Made by a program: the position numbers and the translations under genes
The notes under the pieces: model-generated
What the model saw: the letters and a program-made list of their open reading frames with translations, nothing else
The model's database searches: none
What the model was told of the DNA's origin: nothing
In this document: one piece after another, positions 30,776-40,868 of the stretch
Layout of the letters: every line of letters starts with the position of its first letter
How positions within the stretch are numbered: the stretch's first letter is position 1
From: Candidatus Woesearchaeota archaeon
GTDB lineage: Archaea; Nanobdellota; Nanobdellia; Woesearchaeales; UBA11576
DNA: 64,000 bases
Assembly: GCA_018668595.1 (NCBI GenBank)
Contig: JABJCP010000035.1
Location: 1 to 64,000, forward strand
Direction of reading: 5' to 3'

Positions 30776-31868
30776 TGAACTATCTAATAAGACAAAAATT
30801 GAAGGAAATAGAAAAAAATCAACTTTGAATGATTTAGCTAGAGAAGCAGGGCAGGTTGATAAAGATTTAATTGATGATTTGTTAGGTATTAATCAAAAAA
30901 AGAAAAAACCAAAAAAACAAAATGGAAAATCTGCACTTGAAGAACAACTAGAATCACAAAGATCCAACAAACATAATAAAGTTGATAATATTCCAGTCAC
31001 ACAATCTCCACAAGATCTTTTCGCAGAAGGTTATTTACTTTATTCTGTTTTTAATTATTCTGGTCAAATTGATCCCGACACTAATAGATTTAATGATAAT
31101 GTTAAGTCTTTTATTCTTAGAACTGATTTAACCAATAAGAAAAAAGATGTTATTGCTCGAAGGCAAGGTTATGTTCATTCTATTGCGCATGTTCCTCTAC
31201 AAGGAGTTTTTGATGCCGGACTGTATGAATATGTTTGGAAGCTTTTGGATGAATATGGTTCTACAGAGGATAGAATTTTTTTGGAAACATTCACATTCAA
31301 AATTAAAGAAATGGAATTTATTCCGGGAAGCGGACTTTATGGTATTGAAGATAATTTCACAAGTTTAAGAAGTCTATGCGATACATCAGGAGATAGATTG
31401 GGAAGTAGGGAGATAATCTCTTTGACAAAAGAAGTTTCCTGTATTACTCAAGTAGATCTTTCTTATTTGTATGGTTGCGCTAATAATAAATTAGTTAAGT
31501 TGATTAGATCACAATCAGGTGAATTAATTGCAGAAGATTCTAGCAGAGAACTTTTATTCAAACCAACCGCAGCCGAATTTATTCCTGATTATGGTTTTGT
31601 TGTAGCTTATGGTGGAAGAATGGCAAAGGTTACTGATGAAAACAGACGAGCATTAACGTCATTAGATTTGTTAGAAAGCTCACCAGATTGTAATAAAATT
31701 AGAGAACTGGAGTGGGTTCCAGATATTGGTCTTTTACATTGTGGCGCTTATAATAATATTTACAGAATCTTAGATGCTGATAAACAAGTTGTAAATGAAA
31801 TTTTCATTGAAACTGAGCAACAAGTTACTGCATTGCATTATGTTCCTTTTACAGATTTAATTAGATAA
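30768..31868 (+). CDS. array B paralog 7 (start refined to MTDELSNKTKIEG)
   Basis: KIEGNRKKSTLNDLAREAGQVDKDLI tag; LEWVPDIGLLHCGAYNNIYRILDADK; 8-nt overlap with preceding gene. Confidence 0.86.
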   Translation: MTDELSNKTKIEGNRKKSTLNDLAREAGQVDKDLIDDLLGINQKKKKPKKQNGKSALEEQLESQRSNKHNKVDNIPVTQSPQDLFAEGYLLYSVFNYSGQIDPDTNRFNDNVKSFILRTDLTNKKKDVIARRQGYVHSIAHVPLQGVFDAGLYEYVWKLLDEYGSTEDRIFLETFTFKIKEMEFIPGSGLYGIEDNFTSLRSLCDTSGDRLGSREIISLTKEVSCITQVDLSYLYGCANNKLVKLIRSQSGELIAEDSSRELLFKPTAAEFIPDYGFVVAYGGRMAKVTDENRRALTSLDLLESSPDCNKIRELEWVPDIGLLHCGAYNNIYRILDADKQVVNEIFIETEQQVTALHYVPFTDLIR

Positions 31869-31886
31869 ACTATTTAGGTGAAAAAA

Positions 31887-32951
31887 ATGTCAGATAAAAA
31901 TAAAAATAATCAAGACAATCAACCAGAAACTAAAATTAAAATAATTGGAGATAAAGATAAAACATCTCTTGACGATCTTGCTAGAGAAGCAAGTAGAGAT
32001 GATGCTGAGTTTATTACTGAATTATTAAAAGAACCTGATGCGCCAAATTCAAATGATGATCCAGAAAATCCTGATAATTTAACTGGTGCTGTGGATTGTA
32101 ACATAATTATAACTCATATTGGAGATCTTAATTCTGGACAGATTTATTATTCAGTATATAATAGAAATGATTTAAATTTAGAAGGATTTGAAAAACCTGT
32201 TAAGTCTGCAGTTTATTGTTATAATTTTAGAACACATCTTAATTGTTTAGTTCACGCATCTGACGAAAAAATTAATGATTTAGAATGGGTTCCTGATCAT
32301 GGTTTGTTAAAATGTGATGATAAATCTATTACAAAAATTATTAATTCTGACGGAACTTATACTGTTGATATTAAATGTACTAAAGATCAATTCACAAATC
32401 TTCCTGAAGACATGCTACCCCCAAATAAATTGTTATCTATGTGTTGGACAGAGGAGGATGGTTTGTATGTTGGGTGTGATAAAGCAATTTTTCTCTCGTA
32501 TGATATTAATATGGAGTTTATTAATCATGTTGTAACAAAACGAGCTAATTCTACTTTTGCTTTAGAAGAAATTCCTGATTTTGGTGTTGTCGACGGTGGA
32601 GACAGAAGAGGAATTATGATTGGCGCTTCAAGAGATATTAACAAATTCAATACTTTAGTTAATAATTCAAGTCAAGTTAGTGACCTTTGTTGGAATCCTG
32701 ATGTAGGTCTTTATGTTTCCCATGGAATTAGCATTCAAAGAGTTCTCGATGTTGATAACAATATGATTTCAGGCGATAGCAAGGAATTTGATGAATTCGT
32801 AGAAAAATTAGAGTTAATTCCTGATTATGGAATTATTGGTTGTACAAATTCAGGAATATCTCTTTGTGTTGATAAAAATAATAATTATGTATTTTCAGAA
32901 GTAATAGTAACTAATAACAAAATTACCGCTCTAAAATATGTTCCTGAATAA
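31887..32951 (+). CDS. array B paralog 8 (start refined to MSDKNKNN after AGGTGA)
   Basis: KIIGDKDKTSLDDLAREASRDDAEFI tag; LEWVPDHGLLKCDDKSITKI. Confidence 0.86.
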   Translation: MSDKNKNNQDNQPETKIKIIGDKDKTSLDDLAREASRDDAEFITELLKEPDAPNSNDDPENPDNLTGAVDCNIIITHIGDLNSGQIYYSVYNRNDLNLEGFEKPVKSAVYCYNFRTHLNCLVHASDEKINDLEWVPDHGLLKCDDKSITKIINSDGTYTVDIKCTKDQFTNLPEDMLPPNKLLSMCWTEEDGLYVGCDKAIFLSYDINMEFINHVVTKRANSTFALEEIPDFGVVDGGDRRGIMIGASRDINKFNTLVNNSSQVSDLCWNPDVGLYVSHGISIQRVLDVDNNMISGDSKEFDEFVEKLELIPDYGIIGCTNSGISLCVDKNNNYVFSEVIVTNNKITALKYVPE

Positions 32952-32968
32952 TTCATCAAAAAAGAATA

Positions 32969-34030
32969 ATGAAAAAACCAAAATATAAAGAAAAAACTTC
33001 AATAAAAATTGAAGGAATCAGAAAACGTAAATCTCTTGACGATTTAGCTAAAGAAACTGCTATCGATGATAAAGATTTGATTGAAGATAGTTTACAAGGT
33101 AATTTTAATAAAATAGTTTCAGCTAATTTAAAACATAGTTCTAGATTTTTAGTTTATTCCTTGTATGATTTAGAACGAAACAAGGGGATTGATATTCCCG
33201 AATTAGAAAGTCATAAAATCAAACCTTGTTCAGCATTATTCGCATATGATTTTAATTCTAATAAACATATTTTTCTTGCAAGTAGAAATGGCAAGGTTAA
33301 ATCTTTGAAGTGGATTCAAAATATGGGTTTGTTTGATTGTGGAGAATATTGTTCTAATAAGTTATTGCCTTTATTATTTGATAAAAATGTAAATATTGTC
33401 GACTCAGTTGTTCATGAATTTAAAGATTCAATAAATCTCAAAACTCCTATTCATGCTCTTGAATGGATTCCTAATTGTGGACTTATACAATCTTATTTTG
33501 AAGGATTAAATGCTCAAGTTCATGTCTGTATGGAAGTTAAAGATTCTAATTATGCTTTGGGACATTTAGAACATTATAAAAAAATCAAAGACATAACAAA
33601 AATAAAGTGGATTCAAAATAAGGGTTTATTTGTAGTTTCAAATAACTTAATATTTTTTAATAGTCAGTTGAATTATGTTACAAATAAACAAAATTATTTT
33701 AGTACTGATAATATTTCTGCTATTGAGTGGATTCCTCAAATGGGTTTAGTTACAGGAGGAAACAAACAAGATATTATCAATTGTGCAGATAAAACTCTTA
33801 GTAGATGTAATAATATTATTTACAAATCAAAATATGATTCTGTTAAAATTGACGAGTCTGAGTGGGTTAATGATTTAAAATGGATTCCAAAGTCAGGTTT
33901 GTATGCTGCCATTAATAATAGAATTGTAAAACTTCTCGACAAGAATTTAAAAAAAACTTATGATGTTTTGTTAGATTCAGATTATGAAATCACTGCATTA
34001 GAATCAATTAGTAATCAACCAGGATTATAA
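32969..34030 (+). CDS. array B paralog 9
   Basis: KIEGIRKRKSLDDLAKETAIDDKDLI tag; LEWIPNCGLIQSYFEG, LKWIPKSGLYAAINNRIVKLLDKN. Confidence 0.88.
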   Translation: MKKPKYKEKTSIKIEGIRKRKSLDDLAKETAIDDKDLIEDSLQGNFNKIVSANLKHSSRFLVYSLYDLERNKGIDIPELESHKIKPCSALFAYDFNSNKHIFLASRNGKVKSLKWIQNMGLFDCGEYCSNKLLPLLFDKNVNIVDSVVHEFKDSINLKTPIHALEWIPNCGLIQSYFEGLNAQVHVCMEVKDSNYALGHLEHYKKIKDITKIKWIQNKGLFVVSNNLIFFNSQLNYVTNKQNYFSTDNISAIEWIPQMGLVTGGNKQDIINCADKTLSRCNNIIYKSKYDSVKIDESEWVNDLKWIPKSGLYAAINNRIVKLLDKNLKKTYDVLLDSDYEITALESISNQPGL

Positions 34031-34032
34031 AA

Positions 34033-35448
34033 ATGAAACAAGATAAAACAGATAACAAAAAGAAAGATAATGAACGTGTTGCAATAGTTGGTAGTAGAAA
34101 CAAAAAATCTATGGATGATTTTGCTAGAGAAGAAGGTAAAAAAGATCAAGATTTAATTAGAGAAATTCTTGAAGGAAACTATGAGGGTAACTCAGATAAT
34201 GATTCTCCGGGAGTTGATTTAGGTGAGGATCTTGAAGATGTTTCTGAATTAGATATTATTCATTTAGACCCTGAACCTGACGATTCTGAAAAACCTAAAG
34301 TGCCTGAAGTGCCTGAAGTGCCTGAAGAAGATGATTATGGTGCTACTCTTGCAGATATTGATTTTGATTCTTTATTAGATGATTTGCCAGGAGATTCAAA
34401 GTCTGATAAACCTTTTAATTTTAAGGATATAACTTTTGATGAATTAGATCATCTTGGTAAAGATACATTAAACCCCTTGGATAATTTACCCTCCTCAAAA
34501 AGACAAAGAGGATCCGTTCCTAAAAGTAAACCTCGTCCACCTCGCGATCCTAAACTTCCAACAGAATTATTAGTTTATGCGTTGTATGATAAAAACGGAC
34601 TTGATCTTTCAAAGCAAGGTTTTGATAAGTCTAGTTCTGTTTCTGTAATTGGCGCATTTGATATGTATACAAATGAACATAAACTTCTTGCAACTCCCAC
34701 TGCAGAAGTTCTTGATTTAAAATGGATTGATAGTAAAGGATTATTTTATTGCGGTAAAGATAAGCAAGTTACACAATTATTAACTGAAAAAGGTCAACGT
34801 TTTGATGATTTAATTTATAGTTCAGATAAAGAATTATATTCTTTAGAATTTATTCCTCAAAGTGGTCTTGTTGTTGGTGGAGAATCAGGTTTACTGAGGG
34901 TAGTTTTGACTAAAGATAATAAAAAAGTCGATAAAAGATTTACTGATGAAATTCTTGAAAAAAAACTTATTCGTTCAATGAAATATGTTAGCGGATCAGG
35001 TCTTTTTGTTATTTTTGATTATTTTGGTTTTCTTACGACTAGAAAATCAAAAATTGTTTGTTTAGGTGAATTTAATAAGTCTAGTTTTGAATTATTAAAT
35101 TCGAATAATAGAATTTATTCTGTAGAATCATTACCGTTAACAAAAACACTGTGTGTTTCCTCTGATAAAGGAATTTATAAGCTAACTGTAGATAGCGTAT
35201 TTTCAAAAAATAATTCTATTGTGACTACTAAATTAAGTATTAGGAATTCTCCGTCACATGCGTTAAAATGGGTCCAAAATTATTCAGCGTCTGGTTCTGC
35301 TATTGGTTTATTAGACGGGAATGTTGATGGAAATATCCGAAAATCAATACTTAATCAAAAAAGTTCAGCATCTAGTTTAATGGATCTTGGAGGATCTGTT
35401 ACTGCACTAGAATATGTTAGATATTTTAAAAAACCAAATGATAAATAA
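34033..35448 (+). CDS. array B paralog 10 with long acidic linker between tag and propeller
   Basis: AIVGSRNKKSMDDFAREEGKKDQDLI tag; acidic insert incl. VPEVPEVPEEDDYGATLADIDFDSLLDDLPGD; LKWIDSKGLFYCGKDKQVTQLL. Confidence 0.88.
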   Translation: MKQDKTDNKKKDNERVAIVGSRNKKSMDDFAREEGKKDQDLIREILEGNYEGNSDNDSPGVDLGEDLEDVSELDIIHLDPEPDDSEKPKVPEVPEVPEEDDYGATLADIDFDSLLDDLPGDSKSDKPFNFKDITFDELDHLGKDTLNPLDNLPSSKRQRGSVPKSKPRPPRDPKLPTELLVYALYDKNGLDLSKQGFDKSSSVSVIGAFDMYTNEHKLLATPTAEVLDLKWIDSKGLFYCGKDKQVTQLLTEKGQRFDDLIYSSDKELYSLEFIPQSGLVVGGESGLLRVVLTKDNKKVDKRFTDEILEKKLIRSMKYVSGSGLFVIFDYFGFLTTRKSKIVCLGEFNKSSFELLNSNNRIYSVESLPLTKTLCVSSDKGIYKLTVDSVFSKNNSIVTTKLSIRNSPSHALKWVQNYSASGSAIGLLDGNVDGNIRKSILNQKSSASSLMDLGGSVTALEYVRYFKKPNDK

Positions 35449-35486
35449 AAAATCAAATTCAAAATCAAATTAATAATAATAAAAAA

Positions 35487-36443
35487 ATGACAGACAAAAC
35501 TAATACAAAAATAACCGGAATTCGTAAAACGAAGAATTTAGATGAGCTTGCAAAGTTTGCTGCTAGTGAAGACTCTGATTTTATTCAAACTTTGTTAAGT
35601 TTTGATTCAAAAGTGGGGGAAGAGTTTAAGTCAAAAAGCACTACTGGCATTTCAGGTAATATTTTTTATTCAATACCTAAAAAAATTATTACATCAGATA
35701 ATGATGAAAATACTATTGCATCTGCATTGTTTTGTTTTAATTTATCAACTAAAAAAACTAATTTAGTTTACACATCAGATAGTATAATAACTGCTATACA
35801 GTGGGTTCCAGAGAAGGGATTGTTTTTAACAGAAGTTAAGTCATTAATTCAATTAACAGATGCTAATTTAAAAATGAACAAAAAAGAAGTTTTTTCAAAA
35901 ACCGCTCCAATTACTGCATTAACTTATTTTCCTACTCAAAAAATTCTTTTGGATGGTAGTGCAGAGGGTTTATTTTTTAATATTTTTTCTTCAGGAGATA
36001 CTTGGTCGACGAGACGAGATGATGAAGTATCGCCGCCTATTTATGACTTGAATTATTTTCCCAGTAGAGGTGTTTTTTATTCATCTAATGATGGAATTTA
36101 TTGTGCAGTAGATCATGATTTGAAGTTCGTACGTGAGAAGATTTATTCTATTGGTAGATCTAAATTTGAATGTTTTCCCAATCATTGTTTTTTTGCAGCG
36201 TATAAAAATATGATTCATCCTTTCAATTTTTTAAAACCAATGCAGGGTCCATTTGGTGAACTAGAAAGAAATTCAACTATTACTGATTTATTGTATGTTC
36301 CTAATTTAGGAATTTTAGATTGTGGTTATTACAAACAGATTCGTTTATGTGTAGATCATAATTGTAAACCCACAGATCAAGAAATCCTAACAACTGATAA
36401 TACAATTATTGCAATGGAGTATGTTTCTGATATTAGTAAATAA
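35487..36443 (+). CDS. array B paralog 11 (short)
   Basis: KITGIRKTKNLDELAKFAASEDSDFI tag; IQWVPEKGLFLTEVKSLIQLTDAN. Confidence 0.88.
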   Translation: MTDKTNTKITGIRKTKNLDELAKFAASEDSDFIQTLLSFDSKVGEEFKSKSTTGISGNIFYSIPKKIITSDNDENTIASALFCFNLSTKKTNLVYTSDSIITAIQWVPEKGLFLTEVKSLIQLTDANLKMNKKEVFSKTAPITALTYFPTQKILLDGSAEGLFFNIFSSGDTWSTRRDDEVSPPIYDLNYFPSRGVFYSSNDGIYCAVDHDLKFVREKIYSIGRSKFECFPNHCFFAAYKNMIHPFNFLKPMQGPFGELERNSTITDLLYVPNLGILDCGYYKQIRLCVDHNCKPTDQEILTTDNTIIAMEYVSDISK

Positions 36444-36456
36444 TCAATAATAAAAA

Positions 36457-37509
36457 ATGACTAAAATTAAAATAATTGGAAATAGAAATTCATCAAAATT
36501 AGAGGATCTTGCAAAACAAGCAGGTGATGATGATGCTGAGTTAATCCGTGATATTTTAAATCTTAAATCTGAAAATAAACTTTCAGACCAAACTGATAAT
36601 CAAAAAGATAAAAGAATTAATCCTACTACATCTTCAAAAAACAAAGCATCTATTCGAGGAGATTTTTTATTCTACGCAGTTCATAATCCTGAGAATGTCG
36701 CAACTTGGTCTCAGATCATAAACAAAAAACATAAATCTATTTTATTTAAAAAAGATCTTAATGCTAGTGGTATGTCTGAAGTTTTTGCAGTTTCAGATTT
36801 TAAAGTTACTGCTCTTGAGTATGTGCAAGATTATGGTTTGGTTTGGGCTGTTAAATGTCCTGAAGGTAATTCAATTTCAAGATTATCTAATGTCGATTTG
36901 AAAACTTTGTCTAGAGGATCAAAAGAACACAAGGATAGTAATCTTGGAAAATCTAATCGTAAGGTTAATAGCCTTGTATCAATTCCAAATTTTGCTTTAA
37001 TTTCTGCTTGTTCGCCTAGTGATTTATTGAGGGTTAATTTATCATTGGAGGGTTGGGTAGATATTTTTTCTTTAATAACTCAGTCTCCGAGTCGTATTTG
37101 TTATCTTCCAAAAGAGGGTCTTTTTGGCGTTGAACAAAAAGGCGAAGGATGCTATTGTTTAGTTCGTTATTTAAATAAAAATAATGATATTGACAGAGAA
37201 ACTTTAAGGGATAACATACTTATTGGAAATTTGAGTTTTATTTCATCATATCAAGAGGATAAGATTTTATTAGGTTTGGACAATGATTTTTATTCCTATT
37301 CAATTTTAGATGATGAACTTTCGAAAATTAATTTATTTGATTGTGGAGATTGTGCTATTTTTATGAATGAATTAAATAAATTCGCAGTTTCCAATATTGC
37401 TGGAACGTATAAACGAACAATCAATATGTATAATTCTGATTTATTCAGGGAGTCAAAGTTAGATGATGTCGACGGTAAAATAACTGCAATGAAATATGTG
37501 AGATTATAA
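36457..37509 (+). CDS. array B paralog 12 (first member of duplicated gene pair)
   Basis: KIIGNRNSSKLEDLAKQAGDDDAELI; FLFYAVHNPENVATWSQIINKKHKSILFKKDLNASG shared with the 38681 gene. Confidence 0.88.
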   Translation: MTKIKIIGNRNSSKLEDLAKQAGDDDAELIRDILNLKSENKLSDQTDNQKDKRINPTTSSKNKASIRGDFLFYAVHNPENVATWSQIINKKHKSILFKKDLNASGMSEVFAVSDFKVTALEYVQDYGLVWAVKCPEGNSISRLSNVDLKTLSRGSKEHKDSNLGKSNRKVNSLVSIPNFALISACSPSDLLRVNLSLEGWVDIFSLITQSPSRICYLPKEGLFGVEQKGEGCYCLVRYLNKNNDIDRETLRDNILIGNLSFISSYQEDKILLGLDNDFYSYSILDDELSKINLFDCGDCAIFMNELNKFAVSNIAGTYKRTINMYNSDLFRESKLDDVDGKITAMKYVRL

Positions 37510-37593
37510 AAGAACAAAACCAAAAATAATAAACTGATTAAAAAACATAAAACAAAAAACAATGAATAAAAAAACAAAAACAAAAATAACAAA

Positions 37594-38646
37594 ATGACAC
37601 AAAATAACAATAACAAATTAAATATCAAAGGAAATAAAAAAGATAATTCGAGTCTTGACGATCTTGCTAGACAAACTGCTGTTGACGACAAAGAATTGAT
37701 TAAAGATTTGCTTAGTGGTAAAAAAGTAAAACCAAAAAGTAAAACTCCAAAACCTAAAATTAAACCAGTTAATAATATTGATCCAATTTCAGAAGATGAT
37801 TTAGGCAGTATTATTTATTCTGTTAATAAATACAACCAGGATAATTTTGAAGTTAATGGGCAAATGGTTTTGTCTGCAACTTATCAATTTGATTTGCAAA
37901 CAAAACAAAACATTTTACTCACAACTGCAAAAAATGTTTCAAATGCGTTAAAGTGGGTTACTGGCGCAGGTTTATTTCAAGCTACTGACGATTATATTAA
38001 AAAGATATTTAATTTCAAAGGCGAATATCTTGATTCTAAATCAAAAGTAATTTCGGCAGCAGTTAATACAATTTGTTCAATGGAGTTTTTACCAAGGGCT
38101 GGTTTATTAGGTGCTTATGATCAAGGTGTTATGAAATTAACAAATAATGTTTTTCAAAAAGAGTATTCATTAATTAAACGAGTGGGTTGTGTTGCAGCAA
38201 TTAAGACTGTTAATCAATCTGATTTATATTATGTCAAAGAGGAGGGTTTTTTTGGTCAATTAATGAGTGATTTAGGAGTCGCAGGAGAAGTAATCATAAA
38301 AAACCTCGACATGGAAGTTCATGATTTTGAACACATTCCGGGTTTTGGTTTTTTATTTGCAACAACTGATGAAAATAATTATTCTCACATCTTGCACATG
38401 GAAGATAAAAATTTATTCAACAATCCTCCTGTTAAAGATTTAATTCCTGAGTTTGAAGGAAATCCTTCTCAAATTTTAGCAGTTCATGGTCATGGTGTTT
38501 ATTATGCATCAGAAACCGATGACAATTTTGAAATAAAAAAACTTTTGCATTATAATAAAAAAGCTCAAAAATATGAATTACTTCACGAGTTCCTGATTAG
38601 TTCAGATCAACAAATTGTTGCAATGGAGTACGTTCCTAAATTATAA
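37594..38646 (+). CDS. array B paralog 13 (second member of duplicated gene pair)
   Basis: SSLDDLARQTAVDDKELIKDLLSGKKVKPKSKTPKPKIKP; close match to the 39815 gene. Confidence 0.88.
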   Translation: MTQNNNNKLNIKGNKKDNSSLDDLARQTAVDDKELIKDLLSGKKVKPKSKTPKPKIKPVNNIDPISEDDLGSIIYSVNKYNQDNFEVNGQMVLSATYQFDLQTKQNILLTTAKNVSNALKWVTGAGLFQATDDYIKKIFNFKGEYLDSKSKVISAAVNTICSMEFLPRAGLLGAYDQGVMKLTNNVFQKEYSLIKRVGCVAAIKTVNQSDLYYVKEEGFFGQLMSDLGVAGEVIIKNLDMEVHDFEHIPGFGFLFATTDENNYSHILHMEDKNLFNNPPVKDLIPEFEGNPSQILAVHGHGVYYASETDDNFEIKKLLHYNKKAQKYELLHEFLISSDQQIVAMEYVPKL

Positions 38647-38680
38647 TAAAAAATCATAAATAAATAAAAATCAAAAAACA

Positions 38681-39736
38681 ATGATTCAAAAAACTAAAAT
38701 CGAAAACAACAGAAAAAAGAATTCATTAGATGATCTTGCTAGACAAACTGCTCTCGACGATAAAGATTTGATTAATAATATTCTTAATTCTGAAAAACCT
38801 GAATCAAAAAAAGATAATAAAAAAACTCCTAAAGAAAAAACTATTGAAGAAAAAATTCCTGATTTAAACATAATTAAACCAAATTCTGCATCTATTCTGG
38901 GAGATTTTTTATTTTATGCAGTTTATAATCCTGAGAATGTCGCAACTTGGTCTCAAGTCACAAATAAAAAACATAAATCTGTTTTATTTAAAAAAGATCT
39001 TAATGCTAGTGGTAGGTCTGAAATTTTTGCAGTTTTTGATGAAAAAATTACTGCTTTAGAATACATTCCTCATGATGGTTTGATATTAGGTAATGCTAAG
39101 GGTCTTGTTACAAGGTTGTCTGATGTTAATTTATGCAAGTTAACTCTAAATCCTGGTGCAAATGATGATAGGGTTATTTCTAGGGGGGGTGCTCAAATAA
39201 ATGGTTTAGTTTACATTCCCAATTTAGCTTTGTTTAGTTCTAAACAATGTTTTCATATAATTATAGAACAACGATTTAATAAAAATTTTAACAATAATTT
39301 TATTTCAACAATACATCGGCCAAAGGGAATTTGTTATTCTCCAGATTATGGTTTATATGGTATTGAACCTGATCACACAGGGTTAAAATCAAGTTTAATT
39401 TATTATATTAATAATAAGAATAAAATTGATAAAATATTGGTAACTACTTATGATTGTGGAGAATTTAGATTTATTTCTTCATATCAAAATAATAAACTTT
39501 TGTTAGGTTTAGGCGATAAGACTTATGTTAGAGTTATTAAATATTATAGTGGTACTGGTTTTTATGAACTATCTCAATTACAGGGTGCTAGTTGTGCAGT
39601 TTGGATGGATGAATTAGAAAAGATTGCATTTGGACACAACGATGATTTAAAAACTTATTCTTCAAAATCTGGAAGTAAAACTACTTTAGATTCTGTCGAC
39701 GGTAAAATCACTACAATGAAATATGTGAGATTATAA
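38681..39736 (+). CDS. array B paralog 14 (duplicate of paralog 12)
   Basis: NSLDDLARQTALDDKDLI; FLFYAVYNPENVATWSQVTNKKHKSVLFKKDLNASG. Confidence 0.88.
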   Translation: MIQKTKIENNRKKNSLDDLARQTALDDKDLINNILNSEKPESKKDNKKTPKEKTIEEKIPDLNIIKPNSASILGDFLFYAVYNPENVATWSQVTNKKHKSVLFKKDLNASGRSEIFAVFDEKITALEYIPHDGLILGNAKGLVTRLSDVNLCKLTLNPGANDDRVISRGGAQINGLVYIPNLALFSSKQCFHIIIEQRFNKNFNNNFISTIHRPKGICYSPDYGLYGIEPDHTGLKSSLIYYINNKNKIDKILVTTYDCGEFRFISSYQNNKLLLGLGDKTYVRVIKYYSGTGFYELSQLQGASCAVWMDELEKIAFGHNDDLKTYSSKSGSKTTLDSVDGKITTMKYVRL

Positions 39737-39814
39737 AAGATCAAATCAAACTAAGACGAAAAAAAACATAAAACAAAAAACAATGAATAATAAAACAAAA
39801 ATAAACATAACAAA

Positions 39815-40858
39815 ATGAATAAAAAAACAAACAAATTAAAAATCGAAGGAAATAAAAAACAAGAGTCATCTCTTGATGATCTTGCTAGACAAACTGCTGT
39901 TGATGACAAAGATTTAATAAAAGATTTGCTTAGTGGTAAAAAAATAAAACCAAAAAATAAAACTCCAAAACCTAAAATTAAACCTTTTACTAATATTGAT
40001 CCCATCTCAGAAGATGATTTAGGCAGTATTGTTTATTCTGTTACTGACGAAGATGAGTTTGAAGTTAATGGACAAATGGTTTTGTCTGCAACTTATCAAT
40101 TTGATTTACAAACAAAACAAAACATTTTGCTCACAACTGCAAAAAATGTTTCAAATGCGTTAAAGTGGGTTAATGGTGTTGGGTTGATTCAGGCAACTGA
40201 TGATTATATTAAACAGATATTTGATATTCAAGGAGATTACCTTGGATTAGATTCTGTTGTGCTTTCTGCAGCAATAAATCAAATTTCTTCTATGGACTTT
40301 CTACCTTTAGAAGGTTTAATTGGAGTGGATAATCAAGGTGTTGTAAGTTTAACAGATAATTCGTTCAAAAGACATTATGCAGTAATCAAACAAAAACAAG
40401 ATGTGCAAAGCATAAAAACAATAACTAATCAAGAATTATTTTACATTACAAAAAATGGATTATTTGCCAAACTAAATCAACCGTTGGGTGTTGCAGGAGA
40501 GGTCATTATAAAAAATCTTAACATGAAAACTTATGATTTTGAATACCTTCCTAATTATGGTTTTTTATTTGCAACAACTGATGAAAATAATTATTCTCAC
40601 ATCTTGCGCATGGAAGATAAAAATTTATTCAACAATCCTCCTGTTAAAGATTTAATTCCTAAATTCGAAGGAAAAGTTTCAAAATTTTTAGCAGTTCCAG
40701 GTCATGGTGTTTATTATGCAACTGAAACCGATAGTGATGTTGAGCTAAGAAAAATTTTGCAATATAATCAAAATTCAAAAGAGTATGGTTTAATTCATCA
40801 AGTTATGTTTAGTTTAGATCAGGAAATAATTGCAATGGAGTATGTTCCTAAATTATAA
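39815..40858 (+). CDS. array B paralog 15 (duplicate of paralog 13)
   Basis: SSLDDLARQTAVDDKDLIKDLLSGKKIKPKNKTPKPKIKP; FATTDENNYSHILRMEDKNLFNNPPVKDLIP. Confidence 0.88.
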   Translation: MNKKTNKLKIEGNKKQESSLDDLARQTAVDDKDLIKDLLSGKKIKPKNKTPKPKIKPFTNIDPISEDDLGSIVYSVTDEDEFEVNGQMVLSATYQFDLQTKQNILLTTAKNVSNALKWVNGVGLIQATDDYIKQIFDIQGDYLGLDSVVLSAAINQISSMDFLPLEGLIGVDNQGVVSLTDNSFKRHYAVIKQKQDVQSIKTITNQELFYITKNGLFAKLNQPLGVAGEVIIKNLNMKTYDFEYLPNYGFLFATTDENNYSHILRMEDKNLFNNPPVKDLIPKFEGKVSKFLAVPGHGVYYATETDSDVELRKILQYNQNSKEYGLIHQVMFSLDQEIIAMEYVPKL

Positions 40859-40868
40859 TAAAAATAAA

